DNA of 64,000 nt from Hymenobacter cyanobacteriorum (lineage in GTDB: Bacteria > Bacteroidota > Bacteroidia > Cytophagales > Hymenobacteraceae), in contig NZ_JALBGC010000002.1 in assembly GCF_022631375.1 (NCBI RefSeq), positions 992,001 to 1,056,000 on the forward strand, given 5' to 3'. Shown piece after piece: positions 25,697 to 34,362 of the stretch. How positions within the stretch are numbered: the first letter of the stretch is position 1; every line of letters begins with the position of its first letter. The position numbers and the translations under genes are program-made. The notes below the pieces were generated by a model. That model was not told the DNA's origin and searched no databases. It saw only the letters and a program-made list of their open reading frames with translations.

Positions 25697-26233
25697 ATGC
25701 AACATGCAACATTTGGCGCCGGCTGCTTCTGGTGCGTCGAGGCCGTATTTCAAAACCTGAAGGGCGTGGAGAAAGTGGTTTCCGGCTACGCCGGCGGTCG
25801 CATCGCCAACCCGACCTATAAGGAAGTGTGCAGCGGCCTCACCGGCCACAACGAGGTTATCGACATCACTTTCGACCCGGCCGTTATCAGCTATAAGGAG
25901 TTGCTCGAAATTTTCTGGAAAACCCACGACCCCACCACCCTCAACCGCCAGGGCAACGACGTGGGTACGCAGTACCGCTCGGGCATCTACTACCACAACG
26001 ACGAACAGAAGCAGCTCGCCGAGGAGTATAAAAAGAAGCTTAACGACAACCACGCCTTCCCCAACCCGGTGGTGACGGAGATTGTGGCCGCGCCCACCTT
26101 CTACCCCGCCGAGGACTACCACCAGAACTACTTCAACCTGCACGGCCACGAGCCCTACTGCCAGTTTGTGGCCCGCCCCAAGGTGGACAAGGTGAAGGCG
26201 CTGTTCGGCGAGAAGCTGAAAGCGGGCGTGTAA
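25697..26233 (+). CDS. msrA: Peptide methionine sulfoxide reductase A
   Basis: The 178-residue protein reduces methionine-S-sulfoxide in proteins. It shows the active-site motif FGAGCFWCVEAVF with the catalytic Cys, plus SGYAGG, NPTYKEVCSGLTGH, THDPTTLNRQGNDVGTQYRSGIYY and FYPAEDYHQNYF, all typical MsrA blocks. ATG 25697 follows the in-frame leader MLSTQQRINFLP, which is not conserved in the family. A perfect terminator follows the gene. With katE it adds to the oxidative-stress genes in the window. Confidence 0.95.
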   Translation: MQHATFGAGCFWCVEAVFQNLKGVEKVVSGYAGGRIANPTYKEVCSGLTGHNEVIDITFDPAVISYKELLEIFWKTHDPTTLNRQGNDVGTQYRSGIYYHNDEQKQLAEEYKKKLNDNHAFPNPVVTEIVAAPTFYPAEDYHQNYFNLHGHEPYCQFVARPKVDKVKALFGEKLKAGV

Positions 26234-26234
26234 T

Positions 26235-26266
26235 TGTCATTCCGAAGCGCAGCGAGGAATCTGAGA
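26235..26266 (+). repeat. Solo arm of family A, copy A12
   Basis: TGTCATTCCGAAGCGCAGCG…GGAATCTGAG is one arm without its inverted partner, right after the msrA stop codon. The inner stem is ATTCC with GGAAT. Confidence 0.7.
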
Positions 26267-26275
26267 AATATAAAA

Positions 26276-26303
26276 GGCCGCTTCGTAGGAAGCGGCCTTT
26301 TTT
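26276..26303 (+). terminator. Rho-independent terminator of msrA
   Basis: GGCCGCTTC-GTAG-GAAGCGGCC is followed by six T. Confidence 0.93.
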
Positions 26304-26390
26304 GTAGGGGCGGGGCTTGCCCCCGCCCGCCGTTGAACGGAATCGGTCAGGCGGTGCAAGCGTCCGGGCGGGGGCAAGCCCCGCCCCTAC
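26304..26390. repeat. REPIN-like element, family B, copy B2
   Basis: GTAGGGGCGGGGCTTGCCCC… and its exact inverse …CAAGCCCCGCCCCTAC enclose about 35 bp. Each end folds as GGGCGGGGC with GCCCCCGCCC. The far end is 1 nt from the dapD stop codon. Confidence 0.87.
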
Positions 26391-26391
26391 G

Positions 26392-27216
26392 TTATACACT
26401 CACCCCAAAGTCCCGCAAAGCGTCGTTCAGCGATGTTTTCAAGTCCGTGCTGGGCTTGCGCTGGCCGATGATGAGCGCGCAGGGCACCTGGTATTCGCCG
26501 GCCGGGAACTGCTTGGCAATCGAGCCGGGAATGACCACCGAGCGCGGCGGCACGTAGCCGCGGTACTCCTTGGGCTCGGGACCGGTAACGTCGATGATTT
26601 TGGTGCTGCCGGTGATGGTGACGCCCGCGCCAATCACGGCTTCTTTGCCGATGCGGCAGCCTTCGACGAGGATGCTGCGCGAGCCGATGAAGGCGCCGTC
26701 TTCGATGATGACGGGGGCCGCCTGCACGGGCTCGAGCACGCCGCCGAGGCCCACGCCGCCGCTCAGGTGCACGCCTTTGCCCACCTGGGCGCAGCTGCCC
26801 ACGGTGGCCCAGGTGTCCACCATCGTGCCCTCGCCCACGTAGGCGCCGATGTTGGTGTAGCTGGGCATGAGGATGACGCCGGGGGCCAGAAACGCGCCGT
26901 AGCGGGCCACGGCGGGCGGCACCACGCGCACCTGCTGGCCGGCGTAGTCGGTTTTGAGCAGCATTTTGTCGTGGTACTCAAAGGGCCCCACTTCCTGGGT
27001 GTTCATCTGGCGGATGGGGAAGTAGAGAATCACGGCCTTCTTCACCCATTCGTTGATGGTCCACTCGCCGCCGTCTTCGGCGGGCGGGGTGGCCACCCGC
27101 AGGCGGCCTTTGTCGAGTTCTTCGATGACGTGCTCGATGGCGGCTTTGGTTTCGGGGGTCTGGAGCAGGGCGCGGTCGGCCCAGGCGGCTTCAATTTGGG
27201 TTTGCAGGTCGGACAT
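26392..27216 (-). CDS. dapD: 2,3,4,5-tetrahydropyridine-2,6-dicarboxylate N-succinyltransferase
   Basis: The 274-residue enzyme of the succinylase route to meso-diaminopimelate and lysine. It has an N-terminal helical domain (IEAAWADRALLQ) and a left-handed beta-helix of hexapeptide repeats from about residue 100 (YGAFLAPGVILMPSYTNIGAYVGEGTMVDTWATVGSCAQVG), with the conserved SGGVGLGGVLEPVQAAPVIIEDG. ATG 27216 is the family start. It is divergent from a glycosyltransferase gene. Confidence 0.95.
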   Translation of the reverse strand: MSDLQTQIEAAWADRALLQTPETKAAIEHVIEELDKGRLRVATPPAEDGGEWTINEWVKKAVILYFPIRQMNTQEVGPFEYHDKMLLKTDYAGQQVRVVPPAVARYGAFLAPGVILMPSYTNIGAYVGEGTMVDTWATVGSCAQVGKGVHLSGGVGLGGVLEPVQAAPVIIEDGAFIGSRSILVEGCRIGKEAVIGAGVTITGSTKIIDVTGPEPKEYRGYVPPRSVVIPGSIAKQFPAGEYQVPCALIIGQRKPSTDLKTSLNDALRDFGVSV

Positions 27217-27288
27217 CGGACGAGGCGAAGGGAATGAACAGGAAAGCCGCCTGCACTGGCGGAAGCGGCTTAGAAGCTGCAAAACTAC

Positions 27289-27296
27289 CATCTTTG
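27289..27296 (+). promoter_or_regulatory. -7 promoter-like box CATCTTTG
   Basis: Near match to TAnnTTTG ending 4 nt before the GTG start of the glycosyltransferase gene, the same spacing seen before the App1-like and fic genes. Confidence 0.45.
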
Positions 27297-27300
27297 AGGC

Positions 27301-28473
27301 GTGCTTGGCTCCGGTTCTTCTCAATTTGTGGTTTTGCTGGCCTCGGTGCTAAAGCCCGTGGACGATACCCGTATGCGGGGCAAGTTTGCCGAAACCCTGG
27401 CGGGCCGGGCCGGTACACGAGTGCACGTAGCCGGGCGGCAGTCGTCAGGAACAGGCAATGGGCAGGCGAACATTGCCCTCCATCCCATCTTCAACGGCCG
27501 CCGCCTGAGCCTGGGCCGGCTGGCCGCGCAATGGCGCTACTGGCGGCTACTGCAACGACTAAAGCCCGACTTGGCCATCGTACACGCGCCGGAGCTGTTG
27601 CCGCTCACACTGCTGTGGCAGGCACTGGGCCGGGGCCGAAAATTCCTATATGACATCCGCGAGAACTATGCGCTGAACGTAAGCACCCAGCATGTTTACC
27701 AAGGCCTCACGCGGCGTTGGCTGGCGGCCGGGCTGCGCTGGGTCGAAGGCCGGGCGGCCCATCAGGCGGCCGGAGTCATGCTGGCCGAAGCCAGCTACGC
27801 GGAAGAGTTGCCTTTCCTGGAGAAGCTTCCCCCCGACCGGGTCGTAGTGCTGGAAAACAAATACCAGCCCGCTCCTGGCGAGATGCAGCCCAACCAGCCA
27901 CGGCCGCATCCGATGTTGCATGAGCCGCTGCGGCTGCTTTATTCCGGCACTATCTCGGAGCTCAATGGCATTTGGGAGGCGGTGGCGCTCACGCAAGCCC
28001 TGGCCACCACCTGGCCGGGCGGCGCGCACTGCACCATCATCGGGTTCTGCCAGCAGCCGGAGCTGCTTCGGCAACTGGCAGAAACCGTGGCCCGGCAACC
28101 CGGCCTGTTCACGCTCATTGGGGGCGCGGTACCGGTGCCGCACGCGGCCATCGTGGCCGCAATTGGACGCAGCCACCTGGGCCTGCTGCCCTACCGGCCC
28201 CACCCCAGCACGGCCCGCTGCCGGCCCACCAAGCTATTTGAGTACCTCGCGCTGGGGCTGCCCATTCTCATTCCCCGGAATTGGCTGTGGGCAAAAACCA
28301 TGAGTCGCCACGGTGGCGGACTAATGCTTGAGCTGACTCCCGCCGATGCCGCAGCAGCCCACCTGCGCCAGGGGCTGGAGAGATGCCGCTTCTATCCCAA
28401 CGGCATTCCTGAAGACGTGCTCTGGGCTTCGGAAGGCAAAAAATTGTGGCATTTGCTGGATACTGTGATTTAA
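27301..28473 (+). CDS. Glycosyltransferase (GT4-like, GT-B fold)
   Basis: The 390-residue protein starts at a GTG. The N-terminal half holds a Rossmann-like domain (VLLASVLKPVDDTRMRGKFAETLA, PDLAIVHAPELLPL, YDIRENYALN). The C-terminal half has the donor-binding region (PLRLLYSGTISELNGIWEAV … HLGLLPYRPHPSTARCRPTKLFEYLALGLPIL). The motif TKLFEYLALGLPI is typical of GT4-type enzymes of cell-surface polysaccharide synthesis. The substrate is unknown. GTG 27328 is a possible alternative start that places the first strand nearer the N-terminus. Confidence 0.85.
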   Translation: MLGSGSSQFVVLLASVLKPVDDTRMRGKFAETLAGRAGTRVHVAGRQSSGTGNGQANIALHPIFNGRRLSLGRLAAQWRYWRLLQRLKPDLAIVHAPELLPLTLLWQALGRGRKFLYDIRENYALNVSTQHVYQGLTRRWLAAGLRWVEGRAAHQAAGVMLAEASYAEELPFLEKLPPDRVVVLENKYQPAPGEMQPNQPRPHPMLHEPLRLLYSGTISELNGIWEAVALTQALATTWPGGAHCTIIGFCQQPELLRQLAETVARQPGLFTLIGGAVPVPHAAIVAAIGRSHLGLLPYRPHPSTARCRPTKLFEYLALGLPILIPRNWLWAKTMSRHGGGLMLELTPADAAAAHLRQGLERCRFYPNGIPEDVLWASEGKKLWHLLDTVI

Positions 28474-28587
28474 CCTGCCACCTTTGCGCCCCAATTTGCC
28501 CAAAGCACGTAGTTACTTCACCGAATTTATTGCCGCCCGTAAAGCGGTTCTTTCTCCCCTAGCCCAATTTTTTTCCTCCCACCAGCC

Positions 28588-29598
28588 ATGGCAACTTTAC
28601 GTCACTCATTCATCGCCGGGGTCGGCCACTACGTGCCGAGCCGCGTGGTTAAAAATGCCGAGCTGGAGCCCATGATGAACACCTCCGATGCCTGGATTCA
28701 GGAGCGCACGGGCATTCAGGAGCGCCGTTGGTTCGAGGAAGGCACCGACACCACCGCCAACATGGGCGCCAACGCCGCCCGCAAGGCCCTCGAAATGGCC
28801 GGCGTGGAAGCCAACGACGTGCAGCTGATTGTCTTCGCCACGCTCTCGCCCGACTACTTTTTCCCCGGTTCCGGCGTGCTCATGCAGCGCGAGTTGGGCA
28901 TGACCAACAACTGCCCCGCCCTCGACGTGCGCAACCAGTGCTCGGGCTTCATCTACGCTCTCTCAGTGGCCGACCAGTTCGTGCGCACCGGCATGTACGA
29001 CACGGTGCTGGTGGTGGGCTCCGAAATCCATTCCTCCGGCCTCGACAAGTCGCCCGAAGGCCGCGGCGTTTCCGTGATTTTCGGCGATGGCGCGGGCGCC
29101 ATGGTGCTGCGCCCCAGCACCTCCGACAACCAGGCCATCCTCAGCACCCACCTGCACGCCCAGGGCGAGCACGCCGAGGAGCTCATCGTGAAGGAGCCCA
29201 GCTCGAACCGCGATAACCGTGTGGAATACATCCTGAACAACAAAGCCGAGCTCTACCCCTACATGAACGGCCAGAACGTGTTCAAGCACGCCGTGGTGCG
29301 CTTCCCGCAAGTCATCAAGGAGGCGCTCGACCAGAACGGCCTGCAGGCTTCCGACATCGACATGCTCATCCCGCACCAGGCCAACCTGCGCATCACGCAG
29401 TACGTGCAGCAGAAAATGGGCCTCGGCGATGACAAGGTGTTCAGCAATATCCAGCGCTACGGCAACACCACTGCTGCTTCGGTGCCGCTGGCCTTTAGCG
29501 AAGCCGTGCAGGAAGGTAAAATCAAGCGCGGCGACCTCGTCTGCCTGGCCGCTTTCGGCTCAGGTTTCACCTGGGCCTCGGCGCTGTTGAAATTCTAA
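28588..29598 (+). CDS. fabH: 3-oxoacyl-ACP synthase III (KAS III)
   Basis: The 336-residue enzyme starts fatty-acid synthesis by condensing acyl-CoA with malonyl-ACP. The catalytic triad is visible: Cys in DVRNQCSGFIYAL, His in LIPHQANLRI, and Asn in QRYGNTTAASVP. Other typical blocks are SDAWIQERTGIQERRW and SVIFGDGAGAMVL. Bacteroidota often carry several FabH paralogs, so this may be a specialised one. A conserved insert (RDNRVEYILNNKAELYPYMNG) is normal for Bacteroidota members. The DtxR-type regulator follows 95 bp downstream. Confidence 0.94.
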   Translation: MATLRHSFIAGVGHYVPSRVVKNAELEPMMNTSDAWIQERTGIQERRWFEEGTDTTANMGANAARKALEMAGVEANDVQLIVFATLSPDYFFPGSGVLMQRELGMTNNCPALDVRNQCSGFIYALSVADQFVRTGMYDTVLVVGSEIHSSGLDKSPEGRGVSVIFGDGAGAMVLRPSTSDNQAILSTHLHAQGEHAEELIVKEPSSNRDNRVEYILNNKAELYPYMNGQNVFKHAVVRFPQVIKEALDQNGLQASDIDMLIPHQANLRITQYVQQKMGLGDDKVFSNIQRYGNTTAASVPLAFSEAVQEGKIKRGDLVCLAAFGSGFTWASALLKF

Positions 29599-29609
29599 GT
29601 AGCTAATTT

Positions 29610-29672
29610 TTAGGTTAAGCAGTTTGGGCCGGTGTGAAGCGCGCATTTTTACATGCAGCTTTGCACCGGCCC
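29610..29672. promoter_or_regulatory. Possible DtxR-type half-site and 9-bp hairpin upstream of the regulator
   Basis: TTAGGTTAAGC (29610-29620) resembles one half of the DtxR operator TTAGGTTAGCCTAACCTAA as I remember it. Next to it GGGCCGGTG (29626-29634) pairs with CACCGGCCC (29664-29672). The structure could be the fabH terminator, an autoregulatory site, or both. Confidence 0.35.
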
Positions 29673-29693
29673 TTATGTTCCGGCCCTGTCAGC

Positions 29694-30392
29694 ATGAGCG
29701 AAATCACGCCCAACCTACCATCCGCCAAACTGCCCAGCCACACCGAGGAAAACTACCTCAAGGCCATTTTCAAGCTGGCTGAGGCCGAGCCCGACACCGC
29801 CGGCGTGAGCACCAACCGCATCGCGGCCGCGCTGGACACCCGCGCCGCTTCCGTGACGGATATGCTGCGCCGCCTAGCCGAAAAGGGCCTGCTGAACTAC
29901 GAGAAATACCGCGGCGTGCAGCTCACCGCCGAAGGCCAGCGGCTGGCGCTGCTCACCATCCGCAAGCACCGGCTGTGGGAGGTTTTTCTGGTGCAGCAGC
30001 TTGGCTTCAACTGGGATGAGGTGCACGAAGTGGCCGAGGAATTGGAGCACGTGCAGTCGCCGCTGCTCATGCGCCGGCTCGATGCCTTCCTGGGCCACCC
30101 CGCCCTCGACCCGCACGGCGACCCCATTCCGGCCGAGGACGGGGCCATCCGGCGCCCCGCCCACCGCCTGCTGGCCGACCTCTGCGCAGGTGAGAATGGC
30201 ACCCTGGCAGCCGTAAAAAACACTTCCGCTCCTTTCCTGCAGTACCTCGACAAAGTGGGTCTGCAACTCGGGGCAGTAATTGAAGTACTGGATAAGGTGG
30301 CGTTTGATAATTCCTTTGAGCTCAGAATAAACCGTGAGCGCACCGCTCTTATTTCGGCCGAAGTAAGCCGCAACTTGTTTGTAACCGAGTAA
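29694..30392 (+). CDS. DtxR/MntR family metal-dependent transcriptional regulator
   Basis: The 232-residue protein has an N-terminal winged helix (HTEENYLKAIFKLAEAE … VSTNRIAAALDTRAASVTDMLRRLAEKGLLNYEKYRGVQLT), a dimerisation domain with metal ligands (RKHRLWEVFLVQQLGFNWDEVHEVAEELEHVQ), and a C-terminal SH3-like FeoA domain (about 160-232). Such proteins repress metal-uptake genes when bound to Fe or Mn. No transport gene is adjacent, so the targets lie elsewhere. ATG 29694 starts after the hairpin region. Confidence 0.92.
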   Translation: MSEITPNLPSAKLPSHTEENYLKAIFKLAEAEPDTAGVSTNRIAAALDTRAASVTDMLRRLAEKGLLNYEKYRGVQLTAEGQRLALLTIRKHRLWEVFLVQQLGFNWDEVHEVAEELEHVQSPLLMRRLDAFLGHPALDPHGDPIPAEDGAIRRPAHRLLADLCAGENGTLAAVKNTSAPFLQYLDKVGLQLGAVIEVLDKVAFDNSFELRINRERTALISAEVSRNLFVTE

Positions 30393-30436
30393 GCCAGTAT
30401 TGGAGCGACCGTAATGAACCGTAGGTCAGCGAAGCT

Positions 30437-30478
30437 AAAATCCGGGCAATCCGATTAATCCGAAAAAATCCGTGGTTC
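30437..30478. repeat. Degenerate solo arm resembling family E
   Basis: AATCCGGGCAATCCGATTAATCCG and AAAAAATCCGTGG resemble the ATCCG-rich arms of the family E element at 17511-17737. It runs into the GTG start codon of mnmE. Confidence 0.35.
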
Positions 30479-31896
30479 AAACAATTTTCTCCGATACCAT
30501 CGTCGCATTGTCGACGCCCCCGGGCGCGGGCGCGCTGGCCGTTATCCGGCTGTCCGGCCCGGCCGCCGTGCCCATCACCGCCGCTGTCTTCTCCAAAAAA
30601 AGCTTTGCCGAAGCGCCCGGCAACACGCTGCATTATGGTACCCTGCGCGACCCCAACGGCGGCGAAATCCTCGATGAGGTAGTAATCGGCCTATTCCGCG
30701 CCCCCAGGTCGTTCACCCGCGAAGACGTGGTGGAAATCAGCTGCCACGGCTCCGACTACGTGGTGCGGCAAGTACTGGCCCTGTTCCTGCGCCACGGCGC
30801 GCGCCTGGCCGAAGCCGGCGAGTTCACCAAGCGCGCTTTCCTGAGCGGCGCCATGGACCTGGCCCAAGCCGAAGCCGTGGCCGACCTCATCGCTGCCGAC
30901 TCCGCACTCAGCCACCGCGTGGCGCTGAATCAGCTGCGCGGCGGCTTCTCACAGGAGCTGCGCGAACTACGGGCCCGCCTCATCAAATTTGCCGCGCTGC
31001 TGGAATTGGAGCTCGATTTCGGCGAGGAAGACGTGGAATTTGCCGACCGCACCGGCCTGGCCGCGCTGCTGGCCGAGGTGCGCGGCGTGGTGCTAGGCCT
31101 GCTGCGTTCCTTCGAGCTGGGCAACGTCATCAAAAATGGCATCACCACCGTCATAGCCGGGCGGCCCAACGCTGGCAAGTCCACGCTGCTCAACGCCTTG
31201 CTGCGCGAGGAGCGCGCCATCGTCTCGGCCATTCCCGGCACCACCCGCGACTTTATCGAGGACGAAGTGAGCATCGACGGCCTGCGCTTCCGCTTCGTGG
31301 ACACGGCCGGCCTACGTGACGACACGGCCGACGAAGTGGAAGCCATTGGCATAGCCCGCACTCGGGAGCGCGTGCGCAAAGCGTCGCTGCTGCTCTATCT
31401 TTTCGATTTAGCAGAATTGACGCCCACAGAAGTCTGTACTGAAATTGCGGCGCTAACCAGTGGCCTGAGTCTGCCCGTGTTAGCCGTAGGCAACAAAACC
31501 GACCTGGCTTCTGCCGAAGCTCTCGCCGCTTTTGAAACTGAGTTTCGGGACAGTCGCGGGGGTAGCACAACGGCAATTCCGCTAGTCTTACTGGCCGCCG
31601 GCCAGAACCAGGGCCTCGAAGCCCTGCAAACCGCACTGGTAAAGCAGGTGCGCGGCTCGGCGCTCGAAAACAACGCCTCGGCCACCATCGTCACCAACGT
31701 GCGCCACGCCCGCGCGCTCGAAACCGCCGCCGCTCACCTCGCTGCCGTGCAAACCGGCCTCGATACCGGTTTCGGCACCGAGCTGCTGGCCGCCGACCTG
31801 CGCCATGCCCTTGCGGCGCTTGGCGAAATCACCGGCGAAATCTCCTCCGAAGATTTGCTCACCAGCATTTTCACCCAGTTCTGTATCGGCAAATAG
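30472..31896 (+). CDS. mnmE: tRNA uridine-5-carboxymethylaminomethyl(34) synthesis GTPase
   Basis: The 474-residue GTPase works with MnmG to modify the wobble uridine of tRNAs. Domain order is an N-terminal tetrahydrofolate-binding domain (DTIVALSTPPGAGALAVIRLSG), a helical domain, an inserted G domain (GRPNAGKSTLLNALL, GTTRDFIEDEV, DTAGLRDD, NKTD) and the C-terminal CIGK with the essential Cys. The start is a GTG inside a run of ATCCG-type repeat DNA. No nearer ATG is compatible with the conserved N-terminus. Confidence 0.95.
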   Translation: MVQTIFSDTIVALSTPPGAGALAVIRLSGPAAVPITAAVFSKKSFAEAPGNTLHYGTLRDPNGGEILDEVVIGLFRAPRSFTREDVVEISCHGSDYVVRQVLALFLRHGARLAEAGEFTKRAFLSGAMDLAQAEAVADLIAADSALSHRVALNQLRGGFSQELRELRARLIKFAALLELELDFGEEDVEFADRTGLAALLAEVRGVVLGLLRSFELGNVIKNGITTVIAGRPNAGKSTLLNALLREERAIVSAIPGTTRDFIEDEVSIDGLRFRFVDTAGLRDDTADEVEAIGIARTRERVRKASLLLYLFDLAELTPTEVCTEIAALTSGLSLPVLAVGNKTDLASAEALAAFETEFRDSRGGSTTAIPLVLLAAGQNQGLEALQTALVKQVRGSALENNASATIVTNVRHARALETAAAHLAAVQTGLDTGFGTELLAADLRHALAALGEITGEISSEDLLTSIFTQFCIGK

Positions 31897-32063
31897 AACG
31901 CTGTGTGAAGCCCTCGCGCACCACTGTTTCAAAATCTTCGCAATCGTTATCAACAAGAAACAAACGGGCTTTTAGGCGGTTTTTGGAAACCTCAGGCCCG
32001 CTTTGCGTGTAGTGCCTGCAGCCACTAGGGCCGAAAAAATTTCCCGGCTTACGACCTGTGGCG

Positions 32064-32071
32064 TAGTTTCG
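32064..32071 (+). promoter_or_regulatory. -7 promoter box TAGTTTCG of gltA
   Basis: Close match to TAnnTTTG, 30 nt before the citrate synthase ATG. Confidence 0.5.
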
Positions 32072-32101
32072 CACTCTATTTCCCCCTCACCCCTCCCGTC
32101 C

Positions 32102-33391
<1,290 letters not shown>

Positions 33392-33432
33392 GCTTTAGTT
33401 GTCAGCAACTGACTACCAAAATCAAGGCAAAC

Positions 33433-33462
33433 AAAAAGCCCGCTCTGCAAAGCGGGCTTTTT
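33433..33462. terminator. Bidirectional terminator after gltA
   Basis: AAAAAGCCCGCT and AGCGGGCTTTTT form a strong hairpin between converging genes. Confidence 0.93.
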
Positions 33463-33489
33463 CGTGCGTGGTGAGGTCGGGCTCCTCCC

Positions 33490-33864
33490 CTATTTCAGGC
33501 GGTGCGCGGTGAAGCTGGTGCGTAGGTTCTGGTAGGCTACCAGTTGCTGGGGCTGGAGCAGCTGGCTCAGTTCGGTCTCGTAGCGCTGCTGGGCGATGGC
33601 GAGCTGGTTGTCGCGCTCCTCGGCGCTGGCGCCGTTGAGGATGATTTCCAGGTCGCGGCGCTCGGTCAGCATCTGCAGGTGCAGCTGTTTCACGGCCAGG
33701 TACTGGGCTTCGTTGAAGGGAATGTGCTGGGCCAGGGCCCGGGTGAGCGTGGTGGCGCGGCTCATCATAGCCGATGAGTAGGCGCCTTCGCCGGGGCCAG
33801 CCACGGCGGCCGGGGTTACGGTAACACCCGCGGCGATGCAAGTTGCCAGAAACAGATTTTTCAT
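33490..33864 (-). CDS. Small secreted protein, Spy/LTXXQ-like helical type
   Basis: The 124-residue protein has a signal peptide (MKNLFLATCIAAGVTVTPAAVAG) and a helical mature region: LAQHIPFNEAQYLAVKQLHLQMLTERRDLE, then YETELSQLLQPQQLVAYQNLR. The plan (a 'FNEaQY' helix and a closing 'LLqPQQL' helix) matches the protein encoded at 20157, so the two are likely paralogs. It is possibly a periplasmic stress or chaperone protein. The exact role is unknown. Confidence 0.65.
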   Translation of the reverse strand: MKNLFLATCIAAGVTVTPAAVAGPGEGAYSSAMMSRATTLTRALAQHIPFNEAQYLAVKQLHLQMLTERRDLEIILNGASAEERDNQLAIAQQRYETELSQLLQPQQLVAYQNLRTSFTAHRLK

Positions 33865-34062
33865 GGATTTGAGGGGTGAAGGTGAAAAGATGCGTTGAGT
33901 GGCCAAGGCTGGTGTGTTTGACCAATCCAAACGTAGGCAAAAAATTCATTTGAACGAAAAATATTTTTTTTGTCACTTTTTTCACCACGCAATTACTGTC
34001 AGCTGGCATAAACATCTCATTTTCGTTTATTTAGCTTTGCCAAAAAAAGAAGCCGGTTAAAC

Positions 34063-34085
34063 AAAAAAAAAGCCCGCCAACGGGC
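34063..34085 (-). terminator. Short hairpin with T10 on the minus strand
   Basis: GCCCG-TTGG-CGGGC on the minus strand is followed by about ten T. It lies downstream of the ompA gene's own terminator, so it may be a second stop or end an unannotated RNA. Confidence 0.5.
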
Positions 34086-34265
34086 GAGCCATATATTTTT
34101 GCCGGCTGAATCCAATTATATTTTCACTTACCTAAAGCCTTACTTTAAGTAAAATACCCGTTTAAGCTGCTTTCGCCAGATAAGCTTGAGAATTACTTTA
34201 ACTCTCTAAAATGGTTGAAATCGGGCCAGAATCAATGTAAAGTGTTCGGTCATTGACCACCTGCA

Positions 34266-34314
34266 AAAGCAAAACCGGCGGCTGAAGCCGGCAAGTACCG
34301 GGTCCAGCCGCCGG
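34266..34314 (-). terminator. Terminator of the OmpA/PD40 gene
   Basis: On the minus strand CCGGCGGCTG pairs with CAGCCGCCGG and is followed by TTTTGCTTTT. Confidence 0.8.
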
Positions 34315-34362
34315 AGCGGACTTGATGTCTGGCGGGGCTGATGCCGCCAGGGCATCTTCATG

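Larger units (their letters stand above)
33865..34362. other. AT-rich gap of about 500 bp without a gene
   Basis: No protein-coding signal is seen. The region holds A/T runs at 33950-33980, a TAGCTTTG box on the plus strand at 34032-34039 with no gene downstream, a small hairpin at 34072-34085 with T10 on the minus strand, and the ompA terminator at 34266-34314. A small RNA is possible but unproven. Confidence 0.5.
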
